Shown here piece after piece: positions 17,165-26,109 of a DNA stretch of 64,000 bases. The DNA is from Humibacillus sp. (lineage in GTDB: Bacteria > Actinomycetota > Actinomycetes > Actinomycetales > Dermatophilaceae). The first letter of the stretch is position 1, and each line of letters begins with the position of its first letter. Under the pieces are notes generated by a model. The model was given only the letters and a program-made list of their open reading frames with translations, did no database searches and had not been told where the DNA came from. The DNA lies in NCBI GenBank assembly GCA_030452985.1, contig JAKDLG010000003.1:1-64000 (forward strand), in the 5' to 3' direction. Made by a program: the position numbers and the translations under genes.

Positions 17165-18304
17165 ATGGCACGCAGCGCTTCCCGGCATCACGCCAGTGCC
17201 CGTGATGCCGCTGCTCGCGACCTGAAGTTCCAGGCTCTCGCGGGTGACCTGCGCCGCGGTATCCTCGCGGGCGACTGGGCACCCGGCAGCAAGCTGCCGA
17301 CCGAGAGCCAGCTCGCCAAGGACACCGGCCTGTCACTGACCACCGTCCGGCGTGCCTTCGACGAGCTGGTTCAGCAGGGGCTCGTCGACCGCCGGCAGGG
17401 CGCCGGCAGCTTCGTGCGGTCACGGGAGGTGCGAACCAGGGCGCCCCGGCGACGCGTGGGGGTTCTCGTGCCGAGCGCCCAGCAGTACTACCCTCGCGTG
17501 CTGGCCGGCATCGAAGAAGCCCTGTCGTCGGCGGGCGCCGGCATGCAGCTCTCGACCTACCACTACGACGAGGCCGAGGAGCATCGCGACCTGCAGTTTC
17601 TGCTCGAGAGTGACATCGACGGGTTGCTGGTCGTGCCCACGCTCGTCGGGCTGGCCGACCCCCAGGCGCGGGTCGACGAGCTCATGGCGTTGCCCGTGCC
17701 GACGGTTCTGGTCGAGCGACACGTCATCGACGGCGGCGCGGCCGACCGGTCCGAGTACGTGTGCTCCGACCACGCGGGGGGCGCCTACGACGCCGTGCGC
17801 CACCTGCACCGTCTCGACCACACCCGCATATCGCTCGTGGCCCGTAGCGCCAACCCGACCATCGAGTGGGTGACGATCGGGTTCGAGGCGGCCGTCTCAG
17901 ACCTCGGCCTCGAACGCCAGGAGCACCTGACCGCCCCCAAGCCGCAGTGGAGTGACGAGATGGCGAGCGACATGGTCGAACGACTCGTCGCCGCAGGCTC
18001 GACAGCGGCCCTCGTCTTCGGTGACCGCGAGGCGACGCTCATCGCCCGCGCCGTCGGGCAGCGCGGTCTGCAGGTGCCGGGAGACCTCGCGCTCGTCTCG
18101 TACGACGACGAGACCGCCGACCTGGCCGAGGTGCCCCTGACCGCGGTGGCGCCCCCGAAGTTCCGCGTCGGGCGGATGGCGGCCGAGGTGCTGCTACGCC
18201 GCCTCACCGAAGGCGACGCCTGCCCTATCCATCAGGTCAAGCTCAGGCCCCGAATCGTGATCCGAGCCTCATGCGGCGCCCGCACCGCTGACCTCGAGCT
18301 GTGA
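17165..18304 (+). CDS. GntR-LacI hybrid transcriptional regulator (AraR-like)
   Basis: A 379-residue regulator. Residues about 20-90 form a GntR winged helix (SKLPTESQLAKDTGLSLTTV, GLVDRRQGAGSFV). Residues about 98-370 form a LacI/ribose-binding-protein-like sensor domain (VGVLVPSAQQYYPRVLAGIE, VPGDLALVSYDDE). The arrangement matches AraR-type sugar repressors, which leave DNA when they bind a sugar. GAGGAGG precedes the ATG. The next gene, a sugar dehydrogenase, starts at or just after its stop, so the two are likely co-transcribed and the regulator probably controls the dehydrogenase and DUF2264 gene. Confidence 0.92.
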   Translation: MARSASRHHASARDAAARDLKFQALAGDLRRGILAGDWAPGSKLPTESQLAKDTGLSLTTVRRAFDELVQQGLVDRRQGAGSFVRSREVRTRAPRRRVGVLVPSAQQYYPRVLAGIEEALSSAGAGMQLSTYHYDEAEEHRDLQFLLESDIDGLLVVPTLVGLADPQARVDELMALPVPTVLVERHVIDGGAADRSEYVCSDHAGGAYDAVRHLHRLDHTRISLVARSANPTIEWVTIGFEAAVSDLGLERQEHLTAPKPQWSDEMASDMVERLVAAGSTAALVFGDREATLIARAVGQRGLQVPGDLALVSYDDETADLAEVPLTAVAPPKFRVGRMAAEVLLRRLTEGDACPIHQVKLRPRIVIRASCGARTADLEL

Positions 18305-18330
18305 CCGTGACCTCAACGAAAGAGAACCTC

Positions 18331-19338
18331 ATGCGCATCGGAATCATCGGAGCCGGCGCCGTCGCGCCCCTGCACGCACGAGCCGCCGGCCTGCTGACCG
18401 ACGTGCAGCTGACGGCGGTCTGCGACCTTCAACCCCATACCGCCGCCGAGGTGGCCGAGCCGGTCGGCGCAGCGGTCTTCACCGACTACCGTGACCTGCT
18501 CGCCAGCGGGACCACTGACGCGGTCATCGTCAACACCCCGCACTTCCTGCACCGCGAGATGGCCGTGGCCGCCGCCGAGGCCGGTCAGCAGGTGCTCGTC
18601 GAGAAGCCGATGGCGATCACTCTCGCCGACTGTGACGCCATGACGGATGCCGCGGAGCGGGCCGGCGTGGTGATGCGGGTCGGTCACATCCAGCACTACC
18701 TGCCGGAGAAGACCGCGCTGGCCCAGGCCGTCGCCCGGGGGGCCATCGGCGCCGTGCGCCTGATACACGACTACCGCACCACCGACTACCGCCCGGGCAC
18801 CCGCTCATCCTGGTTCCTCAGCCGTGAGCTCGCTGGGGGTGGCGCCATGATGAACATCGGGGCCCACTGCCTCGACCGCGTGGTCTGGCTCGGCGGATCC
18901 CCGGTGACGTCGGTCTCGGCGACGACGCTGAGCCGGTTCGGAGTGGCGGTCGAGACCGACGCCTCCGTGACGCTCCGGCTCGACAACGGGGTGGCGGCGA
19001 CCGTGACCGTCGTCTCCGACTCACCGCGACCTACCGACGAGATCACCCTCGTGGGTGACGAGGGTACCCTCGTGTCCAACCCGAGAGTCGGCGCGCTGCT
19101 GCGTCGCGACGGTACGTCGGAGGTGCTGCACGAGCCGTCGAGCGACGACATCCCGGAGGCGTTCCGGCTGCAGCTGGCCGACTTCGCGTCGGCGGTTGCG
19201 GGCGGCGCCTTCGCCGTCACGCCGGCGCACAGCCGCCACGTCGTCGAGCTGGTGCTGGCCACCTACGACTCGGCAGAGGCTGACGGGCGGGCGGTGCCGA
19301 TCGCGTCGACGCGGGCCACCGTCGACGCCGCCGTCTGA
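18331..19338 (+). CDS. Gfo/Idh/MocA-family sugar oxidoreductase
   Basis: A 335-residue NAD(P)-dependent dehydrogenase. The Rossmann motif GIIGAGAVAPLHA is at residues 4-16, and the conserved catalytic segment VEKPMAIT is near 91. GGAMMNIGAHCLDRVVWLGG holds the active-site His/Asp block. The ATG at 18331 gives the normal family start; a GTG at 18301 that overlaps the regulator's stop would add ten residues and could provide coupling. The family oxidises or epimerises sugar hydroxyls. With the DUF2264 gene five bases downstream and a TIM-barrel isomerase at 24.3 kb it may act in an oxidative glycoside-cleaving route. Confidence 0.9.
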   Translation: MRIGIIGAGAVAPLHARAAGLLTDVQLTAVCDLQPHTAAEVAEPVGAAVFTDYRDLLASGTTDAVIVNTPHFLHREMAVAAAEAGQQVLVEKPMAITLADCDAMTDAAERAGVVMRVGHIQHYLPEKTALAQAVARGAIGAVRLIHDYRTTDYRPGTRSSWFLSRELAGGGAMMNIGAHCLDRVVWLGGSPVTSVSATTLSRFGVAVETDASVTLRLDNGVAATVTVVSDSPRPTDEITLVGDEGTLVSNPRVGALLRRDGTSEVLHEPSSDDIPEAFRLQLADFASAVAGGAFAVTPAHSRHVVELVLATYDSAEADGRAVPIASTRATVDAAV

Positions 19339-19343
19339 GCCAC

Positions 19344-21305
19344 GTGTTGCCCCTGCCCGAACCCGACCGCGTCCGGTCGCCTCGATCCGGCTACACCCGG
19401 CTGCACTGGGAGGCCTGCGCCGACCACCTGCTCGCCGGCGCGGCCAAGCACACCTCACCCGCGGGAGCACGAGTTCGCTTCCCCGGCAACGGCCCCGCGG
19501 CTGCAACCGACGAGCTCGAAGGTTTCGCCCGCGCCTTCCTGCTCGGAGCGCTACGGCTCGCGGGAAGCCAGGGCGGGCAACCCGCCGGGCTGGTCGAGCG
19601 CTACCCCCAGGCGCTGGCTGCCGGCACCCGCCCCGGGGACGCCGAGGCCTGGCCCCGTATCGGGCACCACGACCAGGTGCTCGTCGAGGCAACCGCGGTG
19701 GCCCTGGGATTGCACTGGTCTCGGCCCTGGCTGTGGGACCACCTCCCCGACCGCACCCGCGCGCAGCTGGTCGACTGGCTCGCGGGCGCCCGCGCGTCGT
19801 GGTGCGCCGACAACAACCACGTGCTCTTCGGCGCCACCGTGCAGGCCTTTCTCGCCTCGGTCGGGGCCGACCACGACGCCGTTGCCATCGACGGCGCCCT
19901 CAACCGCATCGACGAGTGGTACGTCGGCGACGGCTGGTACAGCGACGGCCCGGGCCGCCGCTTCGACCACTACAACGGCTGGACCTTTCACCTCTATCCG
20001 TTCTTCATCGAGCAGCTGCTCGGTGGCCTGCCGGGCGACGCGGCCGGAACGAACCCCTCGTTCGATGTCTACCGCACCCGGTTGCGCACCTTCCTCGACG
20101 ACTACCAGCATCTCTTCGACGCCACGGGCAGCGCGGTGTTGCAGGGTCGCTCGCTCATCTACCGGTGGGGCATGGCGGCCCCGTTCTGGATGGGTGAGCT
20201 GCAGCGTGTCTCACCGCTGCCGCCCGGTCGCACCCGCCGACTGACCAGCGGGATGCTGCGGGGCTTCGTCGACGCCGGTGAGCTCGACGACGGGGTGCTC
20301 GGCCTCGGCTGGAAGCGACCAGCACCTGACCTGCTTCAGAGCTACAACGCCCCCGGTTCACCGCTGTGGGCGAGCAAGGGGTTTCTCGGGCTTCTGCTCG
20401 CGCAGCGGCATCCGGCCTGGGCCGACGTCGAGGCGCCGCTTCCGCTGGAAAGGCGCGACGTACTGCGACCCATGGGCGGCCCGCGGTGGCTCGCGGTCGG
20501 CCACCGCAACGACGGCATCGTGCGCCTGCTCAACCACGGTTCCGACGGCCACCCGCAGCGGCCTGACCCGCTGTACCGCCGCCTCGCCTACAGCAGCGCC
20601 ACCGTGCCCGTGCACCTCGATGGGCCCGACGGGCTCGATGACAACACGGTGACTGTCGGCAGGCGCGGGGCACCGAGCCGGCACCGGGGACTGCTCGCCG
20701 GGGCCGTGCACCGCGAGGGCGCGGTCAGCCGGTGGCGAATCGACGCGCAGGGTCGTGATGTGGTCGTCGACCTCGCCACCGTCGTCGTCGGGGCCGCCGA
20801 GGTTCGCGTCGCCCGTCTGCGCGGGGTGCTCGACCAGCCGGTGCGCTGCACGGGGTGGGCGGTCTCGGCCAACGTGCCCCTCGCAGCTGCCACCGGCCCC
20901 GGCTGCGCCGGCGCCACCCGCCCCGACGGTCTGGTGTCGGGCCTGGCGTGGGTCACGACAGCGGATGCGGCAGGCGACGACCGGGCCGACCCGCCGTTCC
21001 GGGCCGGCGTCGAGGCTCGGCCCTACCTTCATGCCCTCGGCGACCACGTCGGGCTGCCGTGGCTCGAGACGGATGCCGGGTTCGACGGTGCCGTGCAGCT
21101 CGCCTGGATGGTCCACCTCGGTCACGACTGGGACCCGACGCTCGCCGAGACAGTCGCGGTGGAGTGGTTGGCCGACGGCGTGCTCGTCGTGGTCGACGGC
21201 CACAGCCACCACTGCGGTTGGCTGCGTGACGACGTCTGGCGCGCCGACGCCGCCAACCAGGGGATCTTCCGCGTGGGGTCGAACGCTCTCGGCGGCGGGC
21301 AGTAG
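19344..21305 (+). CDS. DUF2264 family protein, probable glycan-active enzyme
   Basis: A 653-residue protein beginning at GTG, five bases after the dehydrogenase stop. The first 400 residues match the DUF2264 domain, an all-helical toroid-like fold: GYTRLHWEACADHLL near 18, WLWDHLPDRTRAQLVDWL, NNHVLFGATVQAF, and the hallmark WYVGDGWYSDGPGRRFDHYN near 192-211. The C-terminal part is beta-rich. Relatives sit in polysaccharide-utilisation loci and at least some are thought to be glycosidases; that link is from memory and is not tested here. No signal peptide, so it probably acts on imported oligosaccharides. Confidence 0.85.
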   Translation: MLPLPEPDRVRSPRSGYTRLHWEACADHLLAGAAKHTSPAGARVRFPGNGPAAATDELEGFARAFLLGALRLAGSQGGQPAGLVERYPQALAAGTRPGDAEAWPRIGHHDQVLVEATAVALGLHWSRPWLWDHLPDRTRAQLVDWLAGARASWCADNNHVLFGATVQAFLASVGADHDAVAIDGALNRIDEWYVGDGWYSDGPGRRFDHYNGWTFHLYPFFIEQLLGGLPGDAAGTNPSFDVYRTRLRTFLDDYQHLFDATGSAVLQGRSLIYRWGMAAPFWMGELQRVSPLPPGRTRRLTSGMLRGFVDAGELDDGVLGLGWKRPAPDLLQSYNAPGSPLWASKGFLGLLLAQRHPAWADVEAPLPLERRDVLRPMGGPRWLAVGHRNDGIVRLLNHGSDGHPQRPDPLYRRLAYSSATVPVHLDGPDGLDDNTVTVGRRGAPSRHRGLLAGAVHREGAVSRWRIDAQGRDVVVDLATVVVGAAEVRVARLRGVLDQPVRCTGWAVSANVPLAAATGPGCAGATRPDGLVSGLAWVTTADAAGDDRADPPFRAGVEARPYLHALGDHVGLPWLETDAGFDGAVQLAWMVHLGHDWDPTLAETVAVEWLADGVLVVVDGHSHHCGWLRDDVWRADAANQGIFRVGSNALGGGQ

Positions 21306-21317
21306 CCCTACTAGCCC
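21297..21317. terminator. short hairpin between convergent stops
   Basis: GGGC-AGTA pairs with TACT-A-GCCC around GCCC and includes the stop codons of both convergent genes. There is no T-run. It may serve as a weak two-way terminator. Confidence 0.3.
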
Positions 21318-22123
21318 GTTGCCTCCGCGGCGTCTCTCGAGTCGCCCGCGTGCCCTGCGTCCCGCGGCCGACCCTGCTGCGTCAGCAGGGGTCCGAGCAG
21401 GTTGACGGGCAGCGGGATCACGGCCGTGGTGCTGCTGGCGCTGCTGATCTCGGTCAGGGTCTGCAGGTACCGCAGCTGCAGCGTGGACGGGTTGCGGCCC
21501 ATCACATCGGCTGCATCAGCCAGTCGGGCAGAGGCCTGGAACTCGCCCTCGGCGTTGATGACCTTCGCGCGACGCTCTCGTTCGGCCTCGGCCTGCCGGG
21601 CGATAGCGCGCTTCATGTTGTCGGGCACGTCGACGTCCTTGATCTCGACGATCAAGACCTTGACCCCCCACGGCTCGGTCTGTTGGTCGATGACCTTCTG
21701 CAGGTCTTCGTTGAGACGCTCCCGTTCGGCCAGCAGGGTGTCGAGCTCGGCCTTGCCCAACACGGCCCGCAGCGAGGTCTGCGCGATCTGGCTGGTGGCC
21801 GCGAAGTAGTCCTCCACCTCCACGATCGCCTTGTTGGCGTCGATCACCCGAAAGTAGGCCACGGCCGTCACCCGCACCGGCACGTTGTCGCGCGTGATGA
21901 CGTCCTGGGGCGGAACCTTCAGCGTGATGATGCGCAGGCTGACCCGTTCCATCTTGTCGACGACCGGGATCAGCAGCACCAGGCCCGCATTCTTGAGGTC
22001 GATGAGTCGGCCGAGCCGAAAGACGACACCGCGCTCGTACTCGCGCAGCACGCGAACCGATGAGCTCAGGGCCGCCAACACGATGACGGCGACGACGACA
22101 CCGACGATGGCTGTAATGCCCAT
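21311..22123 (-). CDS. SPFH/stomatin-like protein (slipin)
   Basis: A 270-residue membrane-anchored SPFH protein. One N-terminal helix (residues 3-24) is followed by the slipin-type domain: [39 protein letters not shown], and the coiled region [20 protein letters not shown]. Slipins form membrane scaffolds and work with NfeD proteins; the gene just upstream, seven bases away, is an NfeD homologue, which fits the common nfeD-slipin operon. The last 30 residues are a low-complexity tail. The role is probably in membrane organisation or stress. Confidence 0.92.
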   Translation of the reverse strand: MGITAIVGVVVAVIVLAALSSSVRVLREYERGVVFRLGRLIDLKNAGLVLLIPVVDKMERVSLRIITLKVPPQDVITRDNVPVRVTAVAYFRVIDANKAIVEVEDYFAATSQIAQTSLRAVLGKAELDTLLAERERLNEDLQKVIDQQTEPWGVKVLIVEIKDVDVPDNMKRAIARQAEAERERRAKVINAEGEFQASARLADAADVMGRNPSTLQLRYLQTLTEISSASSTTAVIPLPVNLLGPLLTQQGRPRDAGHAGDSRDAAEATG

Positions 22124-22130
22124 ATCGGCG

Positions 22131-22604
22131 TCACTCCCCTCGGGCGTAGAGCGGGCGCACCGACATCGTCAGCCCGTCCAGCGCATCGACGGCGACGGTC
22201 TCACCCGGCACCGGTCGTGAGTCGTGCCAGTCACCGGAGAGCACTGCGCGCCAGAGGGCACCGTCGGCCGTGACCTGACCCTCCTGCTGGTTCCAGGTGC
22301 TCACGGTGGCCACCGTGCCGATCAGGGCGGTCGGGCCCACCCGAGGCGCCTGCTTGCGGGCCTGCACCACCTTGCGCGCCATCAGCATGACGCCGAGCAG
22401 CCCCGCCACGGCAAGCAGCACCGCGACCGGGATCGTGACCACCGGGGGCGCGCCCGAACCCGACATGATCAACCCGATACCTGCAGCGAAGGCCAGCACG
22501 CCTGCCACCCCCAGCACGCCGCCGGTCGAGGCATGCGCCTCGATGACCACGACGGCCAGACCGACCAGCACCACGACCAAACCGAGAACTACCACGACGA
22601 TCAC
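22131..22604 (-). CDS. NfeD-like membrane protein
   Basis: A 157-residue protein starting at GTG. Residues 1-75 are nearly all hydrophobic (three to four helices, including [16 protein letters not shown] and [20 protein letters not shown]). The C-terminal 70 residues form the small OB-like NfeD domain ([31 protein letters not shown]). This is the short form that lacks the protease domain. It leads the two-gene operon with slipin, its usual partner. Confidence 0.88.
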   Translation of the reverse strand: MIVVVVLGLVVVLVGLAVVVIEAHASTGGVLGVAGVLAFAAGIGLIMSGSGAPPVVTIPVAVLLAVAGLLGVMLMARKVVQARKQAPRVGPTALIGTVATVSTWNQQEGQVTADGALWRAVLSGDWHDSRPVPGETVAVDALDGLTMSVRPLYARGE

Positions 22605-22800
22605 CTCATCCGGCCGGACAAGTCCATCGCGTGGGCCCCGGCACCAGCTGCCGCGAAACGAGGTCAGGAGGTCCGGCTACTCCTCAAGAATACTCCTCGG
22701 CATCGTCGGCCCGTGCGGGCAAGGGCGGGCAGCGGCTGGGTCATGCACCTTCCCACCACCAGCCGGCGGCCCGTATCCGATCCGCCGTCGTCGTGGGGGG

Positions 22801-23265
22801 TCAAGCCTCGTCCCGGTAGAGGTCTGAGTCCACGAACGGAACCACCACCACGGGGATTCGTGAGTACTTGGTGCAATGGTTGCTGGTCGAACCCACCACG
22901 ACACGTTTGAGGGCACCCTTGTGCTCGGTGCCGACGACCAGCAAGCCGGCGTCGGCAGACAGCTCCACCAACGCGTGACCGGGTCGTCCGCGCACGATCC
23001 TTCGCTCGATCGAGGGTGGGTCTTCGACCGCCTGCAAGGCGCGTTCGATCGCTCTGTCCTGCACCGCGGTCGCGGACTTCACCTGAGCGGCGCGCTCCTC
23101 GTCCAACAGGGGGAAGCCGCGAGCCGCGTAGGCGGTGTCCACCTCCCAGGCGGTCACGGCGCGGACCGTGGCGCCACGCACCTTCGCTTCTTCAAGCGCG
23201 AACTGCACCGCCGTCATCGACGACTTCGAGCCGTCCACGCCGACCGTGATGACCTGTCCCTCCAT
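22801..23265 (-). CDS. universal stress protein (UspA family)
   Basis: A 154-residue single-domain Usp. VITVGVDGSKSSMTAVQFAL opens the alpha/beta fold, and GRPGHALVELSADAGLLVVG leads to the ATP-binding tail region KRVVVGSTSNHCTKYSRIPV, close to the G-2x-G-9x-G(S/T) pattern. The ATG at 23265 has AGGGAGG before it; a start nine codons upstream (23292) is possible but has no such site. The family responds to starvation, hypoxia or other stress. It reads alone. Confidence 0.9.
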   Translation of the reverse strand: MEGQVITVGVDGSKSSMTAVQFALEEAKVRGATVRAVTAWEVDTAYAARGFPLLDEERAAQVKSATAVQDRAIERALQAVEDPPSIERRIVRGRPGHALVELSADAGLLVVGTEHKGALKRVVVGSTSNHCTKYSRIPVVVVPFVDSDLYRDEA

Positions 23266-23569
23266 CACATACCTCCCTCTCGTGTACCTCAACCCTGCCC
23301 ACCGTGGCAGGTCGCGTACAGGGTCTTTCGGCCTTCGGATAGCTGCTTTTTTCCTCCATGGTGGGCCTGATTACGTGGAAGCTCTATGTCACGGTTCTGC
23401 TGGGCTCATCGCGTACCTGGGAGTGTCCCCGAGTAGTCCACGGTGCTGACCGCCTCACGACATCTGGATGTCATCGTGCTGTCGACCTGCCTCAACGACG
23501 GTTGTCGCGAACGCAGCCGCACCTGCGGCGGCCGGGTCAGCCGGCGCGCCTGACTGCTACGTTGCTGGC
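23266..23569. other. intergenic region between divergent uspA-like and GAP genes
   Basis: About 300 bases that must hold both promoters. I see no clear -35/-10 pair, no palindrome and no small gene with a ribosome binding site. Confidence 0.35.
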
Positions 23570-24223
23570 GTGCTGGGAGCGTTGGTCCTCATCGTCCCGC
23601 TGGCGGTGGCGGGGGCCGTCAGCCCGGTCATGCTGACCGAGCAGACCCTGCTCCTTGCCCGTCGCGACGGCCGCCGCACCGGAACGCTCTACGCCGCGGG
23701 TGTCGTCATCACCCTGCTCGTGCTGGTGGTGGCGATGGTCGTGCTGGGTCGTGCCTTCCGGCTCCCGACCGAGCCGCGGCTCAGCGAGTCGCTCGACCTC
23801 GTCGTCGGCTCGGTGCTGCTCGGGCTCGCGGCTCTCGTGCTCGCGCTGGGCCGCCGCCGCCAGGTGCCGTCGACCGTCAGACGCACCCACCCGAGGGTGG
23901 CCCAGGCAGCCCTGCCGTTCGGCGTCTTCTCCATGGCCACGAACGTCACGACTCTCGCGTTGATGGTGCCGGCGGCCAAGGTGATCTCGAGCGCCGCTGT
24001 CGGCTTTCTCGGTCGTGCGGTGCTGGTCGCGGTGTTGGTGAGCATCGCGGCAGTACCCGCCTGGGGCCCGGTGGTGCTCACGATGGTCGCACCCGACGTA
24101 GGCGAGCGAGCCCTCGATGCCCTGCACCACCTCATCACCCGCTGGGGCCGGATGGTGCTCGTGCTGGCCAGCGCCGGTGCCGGGCTCTTCTTCGTCACCC
24201 GCGCTGTCCGGTTGTTGGGCTGA
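23570..24223 (+). CDS. GAP-family (Sap/LysE-like) integral membrane protein
   Basis: A 217-residue hydrophobic protein with six likely helices. It opens VLGALVLIVPLAVAGAVSPV and continues MLTEQTLLLARRDGRRTGTL; these N-terminal Pro-containing helix and basic loop features are typical of the GAP/Sap family, which resembles LysE exporters. The GTG at 23570 is chosen because the preceding 34 codons (open to 23468) are not membrane-like; its ribosome binding site is weak. Mycobacterial relatives help move sulfolipids or glycopeptidolipids. Here no lipid gene is adjacent, so the cargo is unknown. Confidence 0.8.
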   Translation: MLGALVLIVPLAVAGAVSPVMLTEQTLLLARRDGRRTGTLYAAGVVITLLVLVVAMVVLGRAFRLPTEPRLSESLDLVVGSVLLGLAALVLALGRRRQVPSTVRRTHPRVAQAALPFGVFSMATNVTTLALMVPAAKVISSAAVGFLGRAVLVAVLVSIAAVPAWGPVVLTMVAPDVGERALDALHHLITRWGRMVLVLASAGAGLFFVTRAVRLLG

Positions 24224-24253
24224 TCGCTCTTCGGTCGAGAGTGTCGACTCGTT

Positions 24254-24269
24254 TGGCAAGCGCTTACCA
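24254..24269. promoter_or_regulatory. LacI-type operator
   Basis: TGGCAAGCGCTTACCA is a 16-base palindrome with one mismatched pair and the central CG typical of LacI-family sites. It lies 39 bases before the start of the TIM-barrel isomerase gene. A near copy is at 29982-29997 before sulfatase 4. Confidence 0.75.
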
Positions 24270-24307
24270 TGGGGGCACCACGAACGACTCGGAACGGAAG
24301 TGTGTCG

Positions 24308-25114
24308 ATGCTGCTTGCCCTGTCCACCCTCGGCTGCCCGGAACTGTCGCTCGCTGAAGCCGCCGCTCTCGCTGGTGGTCAGGGGTACTCGGGGCTCGAG
24401 CTGCGTTCCGGGCCCGACGCCACGGTCAGCACCTCGGCACCGGGTGCTGACCGGCGCCGCTGGCGCCGTGCCCTCGACGACGCCGGCGTGCAGGCTCTCT
24501 CGATCGCCTCCTACGTGAAGCTGTGCAACGTCGCGATCGACGACGACGCGGTGGTCGAGGCGGGACGGGCCGAGGTGCGCCTGGCCCACGACCTCGGGGC
24601 GCCCTGGGTGCGCGTGTTTCCCGGCGGCACGCGAGGGGTGCCGGCGACCGCCGCCGTCGAGCAGCGCGCCGCCCGGCGGCTGGCCGCGATCGTCGCGGCC
24701 AGTGAGGGTCTCGGCGTGCAGGTGGCCCTCGAGACCCACGACAGCCACCCCACCGCCGTCGATGTGCTGCGGCTGCTGGCCGCAGACGGTTGTGAGCAGG
24801 TCAGCGTCATCTGGGATGCGCTACACACCTGGCTGGGCCGGGAGGGCCCCGATGACACCGCGCGGTTGCTCGAGGGCCGGCTTGCCTACCTTCAGGTCAA
24901 GGACGTCGCTTCGTCCGACGACCTGGCCCCCCTCCCCCTCGGCGAAGGGGTGCTGCCGCTGTACCAGTGCCTCGCGCTGGTGCGGGACCGGAACCTGACC
25001 GACTGGGTGTCGTGGGAGTACGAGCGGGCCTGGCACCCGGAGGCGCCGTCGCTCACCGAGCTGGGCGAAGCCGGATGCCGCTGGGTGACGAGCGCGCTCA
25101 CGCCCCCTGCGTAG
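24308..25114 (+). CDS. sugar phosphate isomerase/epimerase-like TIM barrel
   Basis: A 268-residue protein of the xylose-isomerase-like TIM barrel superfamily. LALSTLGCPELSLAEAAALA opens the barrel; the metal ligands are expected in VALETHDSHPT (Glu), VIWDALHTWLG (Asp/His), VKDVASSDD and WVSWEYERAW (Glu). The ATG at 24308 follows GGAAGTG. An in-frame ATG at 24269 would overlap the LacI-type operator and is rejected. The family isomerises or epimerises sugars, and some members eliminate an aglycone from 3-keto-glycosides. The operator links it to sulfatase 4. Confidence 0.87.
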   Translation: MLLALSTLGCPELSLAEAAALAGGQGYSGLELRSGPDATVSTSAPGADRRRWRRALDDAGVQALSIASYVKLCNVAIDDDAVVEAGRAEVRLAHDLGAPWVRVFPGGTRGVPATAAVEQRAARRLAAIVAASEGLGVQVALETHDSHPTAVDVLRLLAADGCEQVSVIWDALHTWLGREGPDDTARLLEGRLAYLQVKDVASSDDLAPLPLGEGVLPLYQCLALVRDRNLTDWVSWEYERAWHPEAPSLTELGEAGCRWVTSALTPPA

Positions 25115-25130
25115 CCAGGTACCCGCGACT

Positions 25131-25186
25131 CCCGGGTTCGAGGCATCTGGCCGCGCTCAGGCGCGGTGGACGACCTCGAACCGGGG
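25131..25186. terminator. nested hairpin between convergent genes
   Basis: An outer stem CCCGGGTTCGAGG/CCTCGAACCGGGG encloses an inner stem CCGCGC/GCGCGG. It lies between the convergent isomerase and GNAT genes and would fold in both transcripts. No T-run is present. It contains palindromic element copy 2. Confidence 0.5.
25135..25182. repeat. 48-bp palindromic element (copy 2)
   Basis: It has the same length and layout as the element at 2370-2417: outer arms GGTTCGAGG and CCTCGAACC, inner arms CCGCGCT and GGCGCGG at identical spacing. By eye 36 of 48 positions match. The seven-base segments between the arms differ and here do not pair. Confidence 0.7.
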
Positions 25187-25203
25187 GCAGGTCGGGGCTT
25201 CGG

Positions 25204-25746
25204 TCAGAGGGTGATCCAGTAGCGGCAGTTGTCGCTGGGCGCGATGTCCAACACCCCACCCTGGCCCTCGATGACGCGGGCCGAGCCCACGTTGTCGGGG
25301 TCACAGGTGATCAGCACCCGGTCGAGGCCCACCTCCCGTGCGCGGTCGAGTGCCAGCCCGAGGGCGCGGGAGGCGTGCCCTCGGCGACGCCGAGAAGGCC
25401 GGATCGAGTAGCCGATGTGGCCGCCCAACGTGCGGAGGAACTCGGTGTCGATCGAGTGCCGCACCGCCATGAAGCCGATCAGGCCGCGCTCGGTTGGATC
25501 ATCTGCGTCCTCTCCGCCCTCGACGATCCAGTAGTAGTCACAGTGCACGTGGCCCTCGGGCAGCGTGCTGGTCGGGTCGGCCTCGGTTCGGCAGATCTCG
25601 AGGAGGGCATCGAAGGTGGCCCGGTCTGCCCCGAAGTGCTCGATCTGCCAGTCGCCAGACCCGTCGCGACGGTCGTCTCCGAACTCGCGAACGCAGTCCG
25701 CCCACGTGTCGAACAGGTCAGCAGCCGGCAGGGCGAGGTCAGTCAT
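25204..25746 (-). CDS. GNAT-family N-acetyltransferase
   Basis: A 180-residue acetyltransferase. The acetyl-CoA-binding segment is YSIRPSRRRRGHASRALGLA near 123-142 (R-x-x-G-x-A form), and NVGSARVIEGQGGVLD is the later conserved strand-helix. The ATG at 25746 (MTDLALPAADLFD) is preferred to an upstream frame reading RHTCRRWLDRG. The substrate is unknown. It is similar to YbbB/RimJ-like GNATs that act on small amines. Confidence 0.85.
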   Translation of the reverse strand: MTDLALPAADLFDTWADCVREFGDDRRDGSGDWQIEHFGADRATFDALLEICRTEADPTSTLPEGHVHCDYYWIVEGGEDADDPTERGLIGFMAVRHSIDTEFLRTLGGHIGYSIRPSRRRRGHASRALGLALDRAREVGLDRVLITCDPDNVGSARVIEGQGGVLDIAPSDNCRYWITL

Positions 25747-25860
25747 CCCCCGATCCAACCAGCGTCTGCACGTGTGCCGATGGCTGACCCTCCACGGCAT
25801 CCGCCATCTTCAGGAAATCGCTTCGTAGCCTGGTGTGCTACGCCTTGCTACGATTAGGTG

Positions 25861-26109
25861 ATGACCAGGACCATCCCCCAGCGCGTGCTCCGCAACGACA
25901 ACGCCAAGGTGATCGACGCGGTGACCGCCGGTGAGACGTTCATCGTGACCAGAGCTGGTGAACCCGTCGCCGAGATCCGGCCGATCCGCTCCGGCCGGCG
26001 GACCTTCATCACCCGTGACGAGGTCGCAACCCTGGCGGCATCCGCTGTGCGCATCGACCGAGACCAGTTTCGTGCTGACCTCGACCAGCTGATCGACCAG
26101 ACGCTGTGA
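25861..26109 (+). CDS. Phd/YefM-type antitoxin
   Basis: An 82-residue antitoxin. The N-terminal dimerisation and DNA-binding domain reads IPQRVLRNDNAKVIDAVTAG followed by FIVTRAGEPVAEIRPI, typical of Phd/YefM. The C-terminal 35 residues are the toxin-wrapping tail. The ATG at 25861 directly follows an in-frame GTG (25858) that could also serve. Its stop overlaps the GTG start of the PIN toxin by three bases, as expected for a co-translated type II module. Confidence 0.88.
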   Translation: MTRTIPQRVLRNDNAKVIDAVTAGETFIVTRAGEPVAEIRPIRSGRRTFITRDEVATLAASAVRIDRDQFRADLDQLIDQTL

